The position numbers were made by a program, and so were the translations under genes. Below are positions 52,845-60,830 of a stretch of 64,000 nucleotides of DNA, piece by piece. Within the stretch, counting starts at the first letter, position 1, and every line of letters begins with the position of its first letter. The notes beneath the pieces were generated by a model. That model made no database searches, was not told where the DNA came from, and worked only from the letters and a program-made list of their open reading frames with translations. Origin of the DNA: CAIJXB01 sp964455905 (GTDB taxonomy: Bacteria; Chlamydiota; Chlamydiia; Chlamydiales; Rhabdochlamydiaceae); the NCBI GenBank assembly GCA_964455905.1, contig CAYVYN010000003.1:124001-188000 (forward strand), in the 5' to 3' direction.

Positions 52845-53057
52845 TTAGAAACAGATTTTTTTCCCTTTTTTATTTTTAAATTTCATTAGCAAAATAGCCC
52901 CTAAGTCAAATAGGTACCAAACTCCTAAGCCCCCAAGAGACAAAAGCATTAAAAGGCCAGTTACATTTTTTTTCGTGTAAAATCTGTGAGCTCCAAGCAT
53001 TCCAAAGAAAAAGCATAGGAGTAAAACTATTATATATTCTTTTTTTTGTTTTTTCAT
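52845..53057 (-). CDS. TM2-domain membrane protein
   Basis: 70-aa protein with two membrane helices joined by the TM2 signature: LLCFFFGMLGAHRFYTKKN, then a helix ending LGGLGVWYLFDLGAILL. Basic tails at both ends keep the termini cytoplasmic. TM2 proteins have no single known role. AGG ribosome-binding site before the ATG. It diverges from the nucleotide translocase gene and is 120 bases upstream of alr. Confidence 0.85.
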   Translation of the reverse strand: MKKQKKEYIIVLLLCFFFGMLGAHRFYTKKNVTGLLMLLSLGGLGVWYLFDLGAILLMKFKNKKGKKICF

Positions 53058-53185
53058 AGTGGGATTCCTTTTTTTTGTATTATAGGAGTAGAAATTTTTT
53101 TTTGGTAGTTTTTTTTGGAAAAACCGTTCTTTTTAATTCTCTAATGTGGTATAAACTTATAGAATTTGCCTTAGAGGACTTGCTT

Positions 53186-54709
53186 ATGTCAGAAGACGAA
53201 AAAAAATTTGGTTTTTTCCGGGCTCTTTTGTGGCCTATTCATAGATCTGAGCTAAAAAAAGTAGTTTCTATGCTCGTTCTTTTGTTCTTACTTTGTATTT
53301 GTTATAATATAGTTAGGAATTTAAAGGACACGCTAGTCTTAACAGCTAAACATTCTGGCGCTGAAGTGATACTTTTTTTGAAGGTTTGGGGAGTGTTACC
53401 TGGGGCTATATTGGCCACTTGGATTTATACTCGTCTAGCTAGGTTCCTTTCTAGGGAAGCTGTCTTTTACACCGTAATTAGCGGATTTATTGCGTATTTT
53501 CTCTTGTTTGCTTTTGTGATCCACCCAAATAGCGAGTCTTTGCATTTTGATTCTCTCGGCAATTGGCTGACAGATCATTTACCTGTTGGTTTTAAGGGAG
53601 TAATTGCAATGGTTCGAAATTGGACTTTTTCTTCTTTTTATATTATTTCCGAGCTTTGGGCTGTTATTGTTCTTGGGGTGCTTTTTTGGGGGTTTGCTAA
53701 TGATGTTACCCAAGTTTCTCAAGCAAAAAGGACTTATGGAATTTTGAATATAGGATCGAATATAGCTCCTATTTTAGGAGGCGGGATCGGTATTCTTTGC
53801 GGTATGATTTTTCCTTTTTCAGGAGGGTTTGGCGAAGATTCTTGGGGTAAGACGCTGGCAAGTAGCGCTCTCACTCTGACTATTTTAGGAAGTTCTGCTA
53901 TGGGACTTTTTTATTGGATTAATCGTAACGTAGAACTTTCTTCTGTTTCTTATGGAGATGCTGTTGAGCATGTTAAACCTAAAGAAAAATTGAAAATCTC
54001 TATTAGGGATAGTATTAGGTACATATTTAAATCCAGATATTTAACCTGTCTTGCTATTATTGTTCTTTCCTATAACGTTTGCATTAATATTACAGATATC
54101 CTTTGGAAAGAGCAGCTTAAGAATTTTTTCCAGGATCGTAATGAGATGCTGGTTCATATGAATATGATAACTATAGGTACCGGGGTGTTTGCGACTCTTG
54201 GGGGCCTTTTATTTTCCCTTATGGTCAGTCGTTTGGGCTGGACGTTTGCTGCTATTTTACCACCTGCTATCATGACGGTTATGGCTGCATTCTTTTTTCT
54301 CTTTTTGTTTTCGGGTGATTTGTTCACCAGCTTTGCTTTAACCCTCTTTGGTGCTACTCCGTTTGCTTTAACTGTTTATTTTGGTTCTTTGCAAAATTGT
54401 CTAGGTAAAGCAGCTAAGTATTCGCTATTTGATGCTTCTAAGGAAATGGCCTTCCTTCCTTTAGATTCTGATTCTAAATTAAGAGGTAAGGCTGCTATTG
54501 ACGGTCTTGGTTCAGGAATAGGGAAGTCTGGTGCATCACTAACTTACCAGGGGTTGATTCTTCTTTTAGGTAGTATAGCGGCTTCTACACCTTATATTTC
54601 TGTAATTCTGTTTATTGCGTTAACTGCTTGGTTTTCTTCTGTGATCACTTTGGGTGGTCTCTTTAAAAAAGTAGGGCAGTCTACTGTGAATTCAACTGGC
54701 TCTAGTTAG
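53186..54709 (+). CDS. NTT/Tlc-family nucleotide translocase
   Basis: Twelve-helix carrier of the plastid/rickettsial/chlamydial ATP:ADP translocase family. Typical segments are CYNIVRNLKDTLVLTAKHSG, FVKVWGVLPGAILATWIYTR-like residues and ELWAVIVLGVLFWGFANDV, with YGILNIGSNIAPILGGG and the late LRGKAAIDGLGSGIGKSG. I use the ATG at 53186, which has GAGG upstream; a longer reading would prepend 37 hydrophobic residues that do not fit the family. It imports host ATP or another nucleotide; specificity cannot be read. A hairpin overlaps its stop codon. Confidence 0.93.
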   Translation: MSEDEKKFGFFRALLWPIHRSELKKVVSMLVLLFLLCICYNIVRNLKDTLVLTAKHSGAEVILFLKVWGVLPGAILATWIYTRLARFLSREAVFYTVISGFIAYFLLFAFVIHPNSESLHFDSLGNWLTDHLPVGFKGVIAMVRNWTFSSFYIISELWAVIVLGVLFWGFANDVTQVSQAKRTYGILNIGSNIAPILGGGIGILCGMIFPFSGGFGEDSWGKTLASSALTLTILGSSAMGLFYWINRNVELSSVSYGDAVEHVKPKEKLKISIRDSIRYIFKSRYLTCLAIIVLSYNVCINITDILWKEQLKNFFQDRNEMLVHMNMITIGTGVFATLGGLLFSLMVSRLGWTFAAILPPAIMTVMAAFFFLFLFSGDLFTSFALTLFGATPFALTVYFGSLQNCLGKAAKYSLFDASKEMAFLPLDSDSKLRGKAAIDGLGSGIGKSGASLTYQGLILLLGSIAASTPYISVILFIALTAWFSSVITLGGLFKKVGQSTVNSTGSS

Positions 54710-54726
54710 TAGGTCAGTTGAATTTT
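54689..54726 (+). terminator. terminator overlapping the translocase stop codon
   Basis: Perfect ten-base stem, AATTCAACTG (54689-54698) with CAGTTGAATT (54715-54724), followed by T-rich sequence. The 5' arm is inside the coding region, and the stop codon lies in the loop. Confidence 0.65.
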
Positions 54727-54889
54727 AATTCTATTTTCTTTTAATTTTATTTCTTTTTTTAATATGTTTCGTTATCATTTCTTTTAATTATTTGTGGTAT
54801 CCATGTTTTTTTGTTAGTTATTTTTTTATTGAACAGTAAACTTGTGGATTTTTTTGCCAATAATAGATTTGGTTATTGCGAGGTTTTAA

Positions 54890-55741
54890 ATGAATGTGAG
54901 TATTGTTGGATCGGGCTTTTTGGATCAGGAATGGCAAACTATTGGCAAGTCAGGTAAGCCTACTCAGCCAAAGCTTATAGGTATAAAAGATGGAATTTCT
55001 AGGTCTCTCAAGGGAAGGGTTTCTTCAGGATCGGAGTATAAAGTCCTAAGTAAAGAGGTAAAATCCATAACTAAAGAAGATTTTCAAAACAATACTTCTA
55101 TAACTTCGATAGTTAAGACTGTTATCCAGGTTCCCAAGGGCTATGTTGACGAAAAAATGGAAAGGGACGAGTTTCGCAAGAAGGTATATTTTTCTCAGAA
55201 AAGTGTAGGTTGCTGTATTCGTGATCTATCTAAGAAAGGAGATCCTGATTTTCTTCCTCTAGTCGATTTGGTCAAGATTTTCGAGAGTAATGGATTTGAT
55301 CCTTTAAAACCCCCGATAGAGCTTGTTTCTTATGTCAATGAAGTGAATGAAGAAGTTTTAGTTGCTTTGGATAATAGAAGATCTATTGCGGTTTATTTTA
55401 CGGAAAAAATGCCTGGAAATATTCCTGTTAGGATTTATAGGGAACAGGAGGAGTTGCCATCAGCTGCGGTTAAAAGATTTTCAGGAAAGAGTACTGTTGA
55501 AGAAGGCGTGGAATTTCTTGCGAAGTTTGAGAATAATAAGCTTGGTGAAAGGGTTAACGTGACGTATCGACATGCAGTTATTGCTCGCATCAATAATCTT
55601 ATTTTTTCCGACAAGATTAATAAAGAACCTTTTTTCTATTTTCCCTCCTGTAATGCAATAGGATCTGATTATGGTGTTACAAAAGACCATTTGGAACATG
55701 TTAAGGCATATAATAAAATAAAAAAAATAATTAATTTATGA
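54890..55741 (+). CDS. protein with DNRR-type (ParB/sulfiredoxin-like) domain
   Basis: 283 aa, no signal or membrane segment. Residues 100-185 follow the pattern of a ParB/Srx-like domain seen at the C-termini of polymorphic toxins and in related proteins: FSQKSV (101-106), GFDPLKPPIELV (135-146), VALDNRRSIAV (158-168) and GNIPVRIYRE. The Asp-Asn-Arg-Arg core is the most telling part. The last 100 residues are basic and unrecognised. The gene stands alone behind a 180-base AT-rich gap, as do several likely effectors here. Nuclease, kinase or phosphotransfer activities are all possible in that fold, so I name none. Confidence 0.5.
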   Translation: MNVSIVGSGFLDQEWQTIGKSGKPTQPKLIGIKDGISRSLKGRVSSGSEYKVLSKEVKSITKEDFQNNTSITSIVKTVIQVPKGYVDEKMERDEFRKKVYFSQKSVGCCIRDLSKKGDPDFLPLVDLVKIFESNGFDPLKPPIELVSYVNEVNEEVLVALDNRRSIAVYFTEKMPGNIPVRIYREQEELPSAAVKRFSGKSTVEEGVEFLAKFENNKLGERVNVTYRHAVIARINNLIFSDKINKEPFFYFPSCNAIGSDYGVTKDHLEHVKAYNKIKKIINL

Positions 55742-56158
55742 GCTATTTAGATTCTTTGTCTTTTTAACCCTCTTAAAGTGCTTTTTTAGGGGAGTTCTTG
55801 ATTCCTTTCGATATTTATTTTGAATTAATTGAAAGTATTACTTCCTTATACATTTTTTCAGTTTCACAAAGTCAAGAGGTTAATTATAGGCTAGAGGATT
55901 ATGAGGATGCTGGTTTTGACTCGTTATTTTGTCACAGTCTTTTTACCTGAAACAAATCTTGTTTTTTTTGTTTGTGAATTTTAAAGCTGAGTATTTTTTA
56001 AGACAGCCTGTTTTAGCATCTGCTTTATTAAAAAAGATCATACGAAGGTTAGGTGTTTCTATTGAAAGATAACCTGAAATTGTGGAACGGCTTTGATTGC
56101 AATGTCTTTTACTGGTCAATAAGGGCCTCATCTTTTTCGATAGTGTTACTTCTCTTTT
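55742..56158. other. AT-rich gap without a supported gene
   Basis: About 420 bases between the DNRR-domain gene and the convergent pyridoxal-enzyme gene. A 62-codon frame on the minus strand (55943-56131) has no ribosome-binding site or recognisable product. I see no RNA gene. It might be a decayed gene. Confidence 0.4.
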
Positions 56159-57124
56159 TTAAAACGTAAAACGATCTTGAAAGCCGCTTAAGGAAAGAGC
56201 TCCTCCAGAATGAATCCATAGAATAGATCCCGTAAGTACTTTTCTTTGGTCTAACACTGTAAGAAATAGTTTGCCTGTATAAATTGGATCTAAAAAAATC
56301 CCTTCTCTAGCAGCTGTTTGTGCTATTTTCTTTAGTATCGTAGTGTTGCAGCTTCCAAAGCTTTTTGCTGTAACTGATTTTAAAAGAGTGTAGTTTGAAG
56401 GGAGCGGCATTCTTTCATTTAGTAGTGTTTCTAGGTAACAGTGAAGGTCTTTAAGCTGTTTTTCAAATTCGTTTTCACTCCCGGCAACTAGGACTACATG
56501 GATTTTTGTCTTTTTTTGTAAGAAATGAAATCCTAAAATTAAACCTGCGGCTGTTAATCCAGTCCCAGCATCGATGAAAATATGAGTAAATTCTTCGGTT
56601 GTGTTTTCTAAAGTGTCTAACGCAAGGGTTAGGGCTCCTGGCAAGCCCTCTTTTAAAGCGCCTCCAAGAGGAACCCAGAGAAATTCTTGTTGGAATTCTT
56701 CTTCTATTTTTTTTGTCCAGGAAGTGGGTAGTGCGTTATCAATTTTATCGAGCCATACAATCTTTTCTTCGCAGGTTAGTAAAGAAAGAAAGAAAAAATT
56801 TCCCTGATTCGTTGGGTTTTTGGGTTTTTCTAAAAAAAGTTGATAGGGGATGTTTTGTTGTTTTAAAAGTTGAATGATGCTTAGTGTGTGGTTCGAGTAA
56901 GCAGATCCTGTAATCGCTATTTTTTTTTGGCTTTTTTTTAGAAAGGGTATTAGCGAAGCATATTTTCGCATTTTTGATCCGCTAACGCCAAAGCCGAGCT
57001 CGTCATCTCTTTTGATATAAAGGTCTTCGTGTTGCATTTTATGAATTCGTGAAGTGATAGGAAGGGAAGGGTCTATCAGAGATTGCGTAATTTGTTTTAG
57101 TTTTTTTAAAGAGGACGTCTTCAT
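56159..57124 (-). CDS. D-cysteine desulfhydrase/ACC deaminase-family PLP enzyme
   Basis: Fold-type II PLP enzyme related to D-cysteine desulfhydrase and 1-aminocyclopropane-1-carboxylate deaminase. LYIKRDDELGFGVSGSKMRK contains the Schiff-base Lys in the SGSKMRK loop. AITGSAYSNHTLSII, the phosphate-binding IDAGTGLTAAGLILG and LWIHSGGALSLSG follow. Full length at 321 aa. It is two bases downstream of the Nudix gene and shares its transcript. It might remove D-amino acids, but the substrate is uncertain. Confidence 0.8.
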   Translation of the reverse strand: MKTSSLKKLKQITQSLIDPSLPITSRIHKMQHEDLYIKRDDELGFGVSGSKMRKYASLIPFLKKSQKKIAITGSAYSNHTLSIIQLLKQQNIPYQLFLEKPKNPTNQGNFFFLSLLTCEEKIVWLDKIDNALPTSWTKKIEEEFQQEFLWVPLGGALKEGLPGALTLALDTLENTTEEFTHIFIDAGTGLTAAGLILGFHFLQKKTKIHVVLVAGSENEFEKQLKDLHCYLETLLNERMPLPSNYTLLKSVTAKSFGSCNTTILKKIAQTAAREGIFLDPIYTGKLFLTVLDQRKVLTGSILWIHSGGALSLSGFQDRFTF

Positions 57125-57126
57125 TT

Positions 57127-57633
57127 TTAAGTTCTATTATTAAAACGTATCCCTACTTTTGTTAGGAGGTAGCGTAAGATTAAAATCGGATGCGTGATTA
57201 AAAGTTTAATGAGTATGGTGTAAGTGACGCCTTCTGTTTTTTTTGTGATAGTGGGGGATAGTTCGTCTTTAGCGTCTTCTATCCATCTTGCAAAAGGTGG
57301 GGCTAGTTTGTTTGGTAGCTTCTTTACAGGGAAAAAACGTACTTCTTTAGCTTCCTCGTTTGGGGTTGCAACTCCTCCTGTAATTGTGCATTCGAAAAAA
57401 TAAGTTGTCTGAGTGAGTCGATTTACAGGGAGGTATTTGGCTACTTGCCTTTCTATTTTGACTTGAAAGCCAGTTTCTTCTAAGACTTCTCTGGCGACTC
57501 CTTGTTCAGGGTTTTCTTCTTTATCTAGGCCCCCTCCTGGAAGTACCCAAACAGGAAGATCTCTTCTTTTGACAAGTAAAACTTCTTTTCTATTTTCTCT
57601 AAAAATGATTCCGTAAACAGCTTCTTGTGTCAT
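57127..57633 (-). CDS. Nudix hydrolase
   Basis: Cleaves a nucleoside diphosphate linked to another group. The Nudix box reads GGGLDKEENPEQGVAREV then LEETGF, matching GX5EX7REUXEEXGU. I use the ATG at 57633, which has AAGGA upstream and gives 168 aa; the alternative at 57669 adds 12 residues without a good ribosome site. Substrate not determinable. Probably co-transcribed with the PLP enzyme gene. Confidence 0.85.
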   Translation of the reverse strand: MTQEAVYGIIFRENRKEVLLVKRRDLPVWVLPGGGLDKEENPEQGVAREVLEETGFQVKIERQVAKYLPVNRLTQTTYFFECTITGGVATPNEEAKEVRFFPVKKLPNKLAPPFARWIEDAKDELSPTITKKTEGVTYTILIKLLITHPILILRYLLTKVGIRFNNRT

Positions 57634-57702
57634 TTTTTTCCTTGCTAAAAACAGCGAATTGATTCTCAATAGAGGGGTCTATGGTAAACAGGATAGCATA
57701 AG

Positions 57703-58308
57703 ATGAAAAAGTGGTCTATTTTATTTGGCGTTTGGTTTTTGAGTGCTGGGTGTGAGAAATATTACATTTCTGTTAGCCAAGATAAGATAGATGCAAGCTA
57801 TCTTGCAAGCTCTCATGTCAAAACACCAGATCCTAGGCAAAAGACCCCACCTCAAGGAGAGAGGCTAGTCATCGAGTGGAAAGTTCCCGAAACCCTTTTA
57901 GAAGAAAATTTGACATTGTGCCTGAAGGTCATTTACAAAGATTATTCTGAAGAGATTTTTGTTTATCCAGTTTTACATCGAATGGACTATATAGTATACA
58001 CCCTTGTGGGTGAGGCCTTTAAATCTAAAAAAGGTATTTTGACTTATAAGGTGGACATTGTAAAGGAAAATGGCGAGGTTTTTAAAGAGTGGAAACACCA
58101 GCTTTTTACGAATTTGATCATTTTGGATCAACCGAAAGAGGAAAGCATTCCTTTTGTTGAAGAAGAAAAGTTTTATGAGGAAGATGAACCAGTTGAGCAG
58201 AGCTCTAGTGCTGTAGACGCTGATATGACGAGCTCTTCAGTCAAAGACCAGTCTATGCAGGAGTCTGTAATTGAAATGGATGGATTTGAAAAAGTCGAGC
58301 GGGACTGA
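57703..58308 (+). CDS. probable lipoprotein with acidic tail overlapping aroG
   Basis: Short basic-hydrophobic signal and lipobox LSAGC with the lipidated Cys at 17. The body (about 50-145) looks like one beta-sandwich domain (GERLVIEWKVPETLLEENL, IFVYPVLHRMDYIVYTLVG), with no family recognised. The last 50 residues are very acidic and Ser-rich (EEEKFYEEDEPVEQSSS) and are encoded opposite the aroG C-terminus: the genes overlap by 136 bases. Such a tail could be created by overprinting. Divergent from the Nudix gene. Confidence 0.65.
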   Translation: MKKWSILFGVWFLSAGCEKYYISVSQDKIDASYLASSHVKTPDPRQKTPPQGERLVIEWKVPETLLEENLTLCLKVIYKDYSEEIFVYPVLHRMDYIVYTLVGEAFKSKKGILTYKVDIVKENGEVFKEWKHQLFTNLIILDQPKEESIPFVEEEKFYEEDEPVEQSSSAVDADMTSSSVKDQSMQESVIEMDGFEKVERD

Positions 58309-59213
58309 TTCCCGCCTTCTAAATGGCTTTCTATCATAGTTCCCATGATTATATTAGGATTGGATAGTCTTTGATTTAAAACCGAGTGAAAAGCTTTTTC
58401 TTGTAGGTTGTGGTTTTTTTCGCTGTTGCCATGAGAACAGTCGATCAGTAGTTTGTTTTTTAAGGAATTTTGGTGAGATAGGGTATTTGCTAAATTCACT
58501 TTGTCGGTTGTGTAGTTGGGCTCGTTTTTTGATCCTCTTAGTACGATATGTGAATAGGGATTACCTTGAGATAATACAGGGGCTATTTTTCCTGTTTCAT
58601 CTACGTGGAGAAAAGAGTGTGCCCTTTTGGCAAATAGAGCTCCATGAACGGCGCTTTCTATGTTTCCTTCTGTTGTGTTTTTGAAGCCTATAGGCATGGG
58701 TAGATGAGATGCGAGTTGTCTATGCGTTTGCGAGCTAACAGTTCTAGCTCCAATAAATCCCCAAGAAATTAGATCTGTAAAATAAGTTGAAGCTAAAGGG
58801 TCTAAAAACTCTGTTGCTAAAGGAACTTCTAAAAGCGCGAGTTTAACGAGTAGTTCTCGGCAAAAAATAATCCCTTCAGTAATGTTTTCCGATCCTTTTA
58901 GCTGAGGATCGTGAAGGAGCCCCTTCCATCCTAAGTGACTTCGTGGTTTTTCTATGTGGGCTCTCATTACAAGTAAACAGTTTTGTTTCACTCGTTTTTG
59001 AAGTTCCTTTACTCTTTTGGCATATTCAATTGCAGAGTCAGTGTTGTGCAAAGAGCATGGCCCTAGAATAATACTAAAGGTGGGATTTGTTCCTGTGATA
59101 ATATTGCGAATTATTTTTCTAGATTCTTGAATAAAGAGCTCGCTAGAAGCATTGATGGGAACTTCTTTTTTGAGTTGCTGGGGACTTGGTAGAAGCATAG
59201 TATTTTTTTCCAT
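58173..59213 (-). CDS. aroG: 3-deoxy-7-phosphoheptulonate (DAHP) synthase, AroG type
   Basis: First enzyme of the shikimate pathway, joining PEP and erythrose-4-phosphate. Class I (AroG/F/H) features are IILGPCSLHNTDSAIEYA, VMRAHIEKPRSHLGWKGLL, the metal/substrate segment FIGARTVSSQTHRQLAS, then GNPYSHIVLRGSK, LIDCSHGNSEKNH and GTMIESHLEGGNQ. The usual ending SITDSCIDW is followed by about 25 residues, a few more than usual. The start is ATG 59213, or the ATG five codons later. Overlaps the lipoprotein gene by 136 bases. It feeds aromatic amino acids and quinones. Confidence 0.92.
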   Translation of the reverse strand: MEKNTMLLPSPQQLKKEVPINASSELFIQESRKIIRNIITGTNPTFSIILGPCSLHNTDSAIEYAKRVKELQKRVKQNCLLVMRAHIEKPRSHLGWKGLLHDPQLKGSENITEGIIFCRELLVKLALLEVPLATEFLDPLASTYFTDLISWGFIGARTVSSQTHRQLASHLPMPIGFKNTTEGNIESAVHGALFAKRAHSFLHVDETGKIAPVLSQGNPYSHIVLRGSKNEPNYTTDKVNLANTLSHQNSLKNKLLIDCSHGNSEKNHNLQEKAFHSVLNQRLSNPNIIMGTMIESHLEGGNQSRSTFSNPSISITDSCIDWSLTEELVISASTALELCSTGSSSS

Positions 59214-59266
59214 TCATCGGTTGCTCGTTTAAGAAATTACCACGTTTATACAAAATATGCAAATTT

Positions 59267-60129
59267 TTAAGCGGATTGACTTAGGATATAGAGAACGTTA
59301 ATTGCATTAAATGTCATATGAAGACTTATTGAAGCTATCAGAGATTTTTGTTTTTCGTAAATAAAACCTAAAAAGCAACCAAAAGAAAACAATGAGATAA
59401 TAATTGATATATTGCCAAAGCCTTGGCTTGGGCTAAAATGAAAGAGAGCAAATAAAAATGATGTTAGGAAAATAGCTTTATTTTTTGTTAAAGTGTTTTT
59501 TAGGTAGGTTTGTAGAAAGCCTCTAAATAGGAGCTCTTCAAGAATCGGAGCTACAAGAAGAATACTAATTAGCATGGAAGTGAGAAGGATTGGTGATTGC
59601 ATCGATGCTTTTAAGTAAAGAACAGCAGATTGATCGTAATTTGTTACTCCAAAAAGAGCGTAAAGGATCATATCGCAAAGTTGCCCTATTGCAGTTACAA
59701 GAGGAAAGCCTAAAAACCAAGTAACGAAGCCTGTTCTTATGTCCTTAAGGTAGCCGTGGTTAAGCGGCTTTTGAGAGTCTTTCCAGATTTTTTTGACAAG
59801 AGGATGTGGTAAAAAAACCGAAAATAAATAGAGAAAAAAAAACAAAGAGCAGCAGACGAAAGCTGTATTATACCAAGTAGAGCAATTGGGAAACGACTTT
59901 CTAAGAAGTAATTTTTTTGTATGTAATGGTAGCTAAATGGAGTGAGAATAAAAAATGTAACTAAGTATATCGAAAAAGCTCCTAAGACATGGCTAAGTGA
60001 TAATTTTAAAGATCCGTGTTCTTCGGGGAGGTCGTAAAAATTTTTATAGAAGGCGATCCAGTTTAAGAGAATCGCCACTGCGCCAAAAAATAAAGCAGAC
60101 TCTAAGTGTTCTACGTAGTAGAGATTCAT
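59267..60129 (-). pseudogene. CPBP (CAAX/Abi) membrane protease, reading frame broken at a poly-A tract
   Basis: Two adjacent frames together encode one CPBP-family intramembrane protease. The N-terminal frame (60129 to 59737) supplies four or so membrane segments. The C-terminal frame (59845 to 59267) carries the catalytic motifs EELLFRGF, FALFHF and SLHMTFN. They join near a run of nine A at 59834-59842 (T9 in the mRNA). One added or two removed bases would give a single protein of about 287 aa. The start shares a TAATG with the upstream lipoprotein gene. It is either a sequencing error, a true pseudogene, or slippage-based expression. The family cleaves or processes membrane proteins. Confidence 0.75.
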
Positions 60130-60794
60130 TATTTTTCAGTTTTAGCTAAAAGTATATAATCTTCGATGCGAGTTTTCAATTCTTTGATTAACTGCGCATG
60201 AGCGATTCCTACGGGTGAAAGTAGAAACTCTTCTGTATTCCAAGGAGATTGGTGGAAGTTATATTGTGTGAACTGTCTAGGGATGAAGTGAGAGTCTTGA
60301 ATAATCTCTTGTAGTGTAATTTTGGGTGTTTCGTGTCTTAGGTCTACAATACGAACTCGGACAGACATGTGAAGATTCGCGGAAAGAGATTCTTTCGAAA
60401 CTTTTTTATCAGAGGGGGTTTCGGCTGGGATTTCACTGTGTTCGATCATTTCTAGAAAAACAACAAATTCTTCTTCGCTGAAAGCTTTTTTTACCCATTG
60501 AAGATCTTCTGAAAAAGGATTCATTTGCCCTTTAACTCGTTTGCTTTGCGCTTTGATTTTTCCAGGAAGAGTTAAATTTAGGGTGTTTTTCTCATATAGT
60601 TTAGTACAAAGTGTGTATGTAATTTCGTCGGAAAGGTTCCAGCTGAGAGTGTGGTCGCTATTGTCAATGAGAGGAATAACTGCTACTGAAGGTTTTAGCG
60701 ATTGTTTTTGTGATAGCACGTCAGCATCTTGATTTTTTTGACAGCCGCTAACTAAGAGAGCTGAGCAGATAAAAGGATATATGTATTGTTTCAT
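60129..60794 (-). CDS. lipoprotein of the CT041 position
   Basis: From the ATG at 60794, a signal sequence ends in lipobox LVSGC (Cys18), followed by a mature part of about 200 residues. The core begins SVAVIPLIDNSDHTLSWNL, like a TolB/CsgG-type 'AVxxFxDxS' domain, and runs to ITLQEIIQDSHFIPRQFTQY. It lies 36 bases downstream of glgX, in the place of CT041 in C. trachomatis. It couples to the CPBP gene through TAATG. Function unknown; outer-membrane-facing location likely. Confidence 0.7.
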   Translation of the reverse strand: MKQYIYPFICSALLVSGCQKNQDADVLSQKQSLKPSVAVIPLIDNSDHTLSWNLSDEITYTLCTKLYEKNTLNLTLPGKIKAQSKRVKGQMNPFSEDLQWVKKAFSEEEFVVFLEMIEHSEIPAETPSDKKVSKESLSANLHMSVRVRIVDLRHETPKITLQEIIQDSHFIPRQFTQYNFHQSPWNTEEFLLSPVGIAHAQLIKELKTRIEDYILLAKTEK

Positions 60795-60830
60795 TCTAAA
60801 ACCTATTTTTCTATATCTAAGAGAGTACAT

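Noticed and set aside
55943..56131. 62-codon minus-strand frame in an otherwise empty gap
   Set aside because: No ribosome-binding site and no recognisable product. A decayed gene is possible but not supportable.
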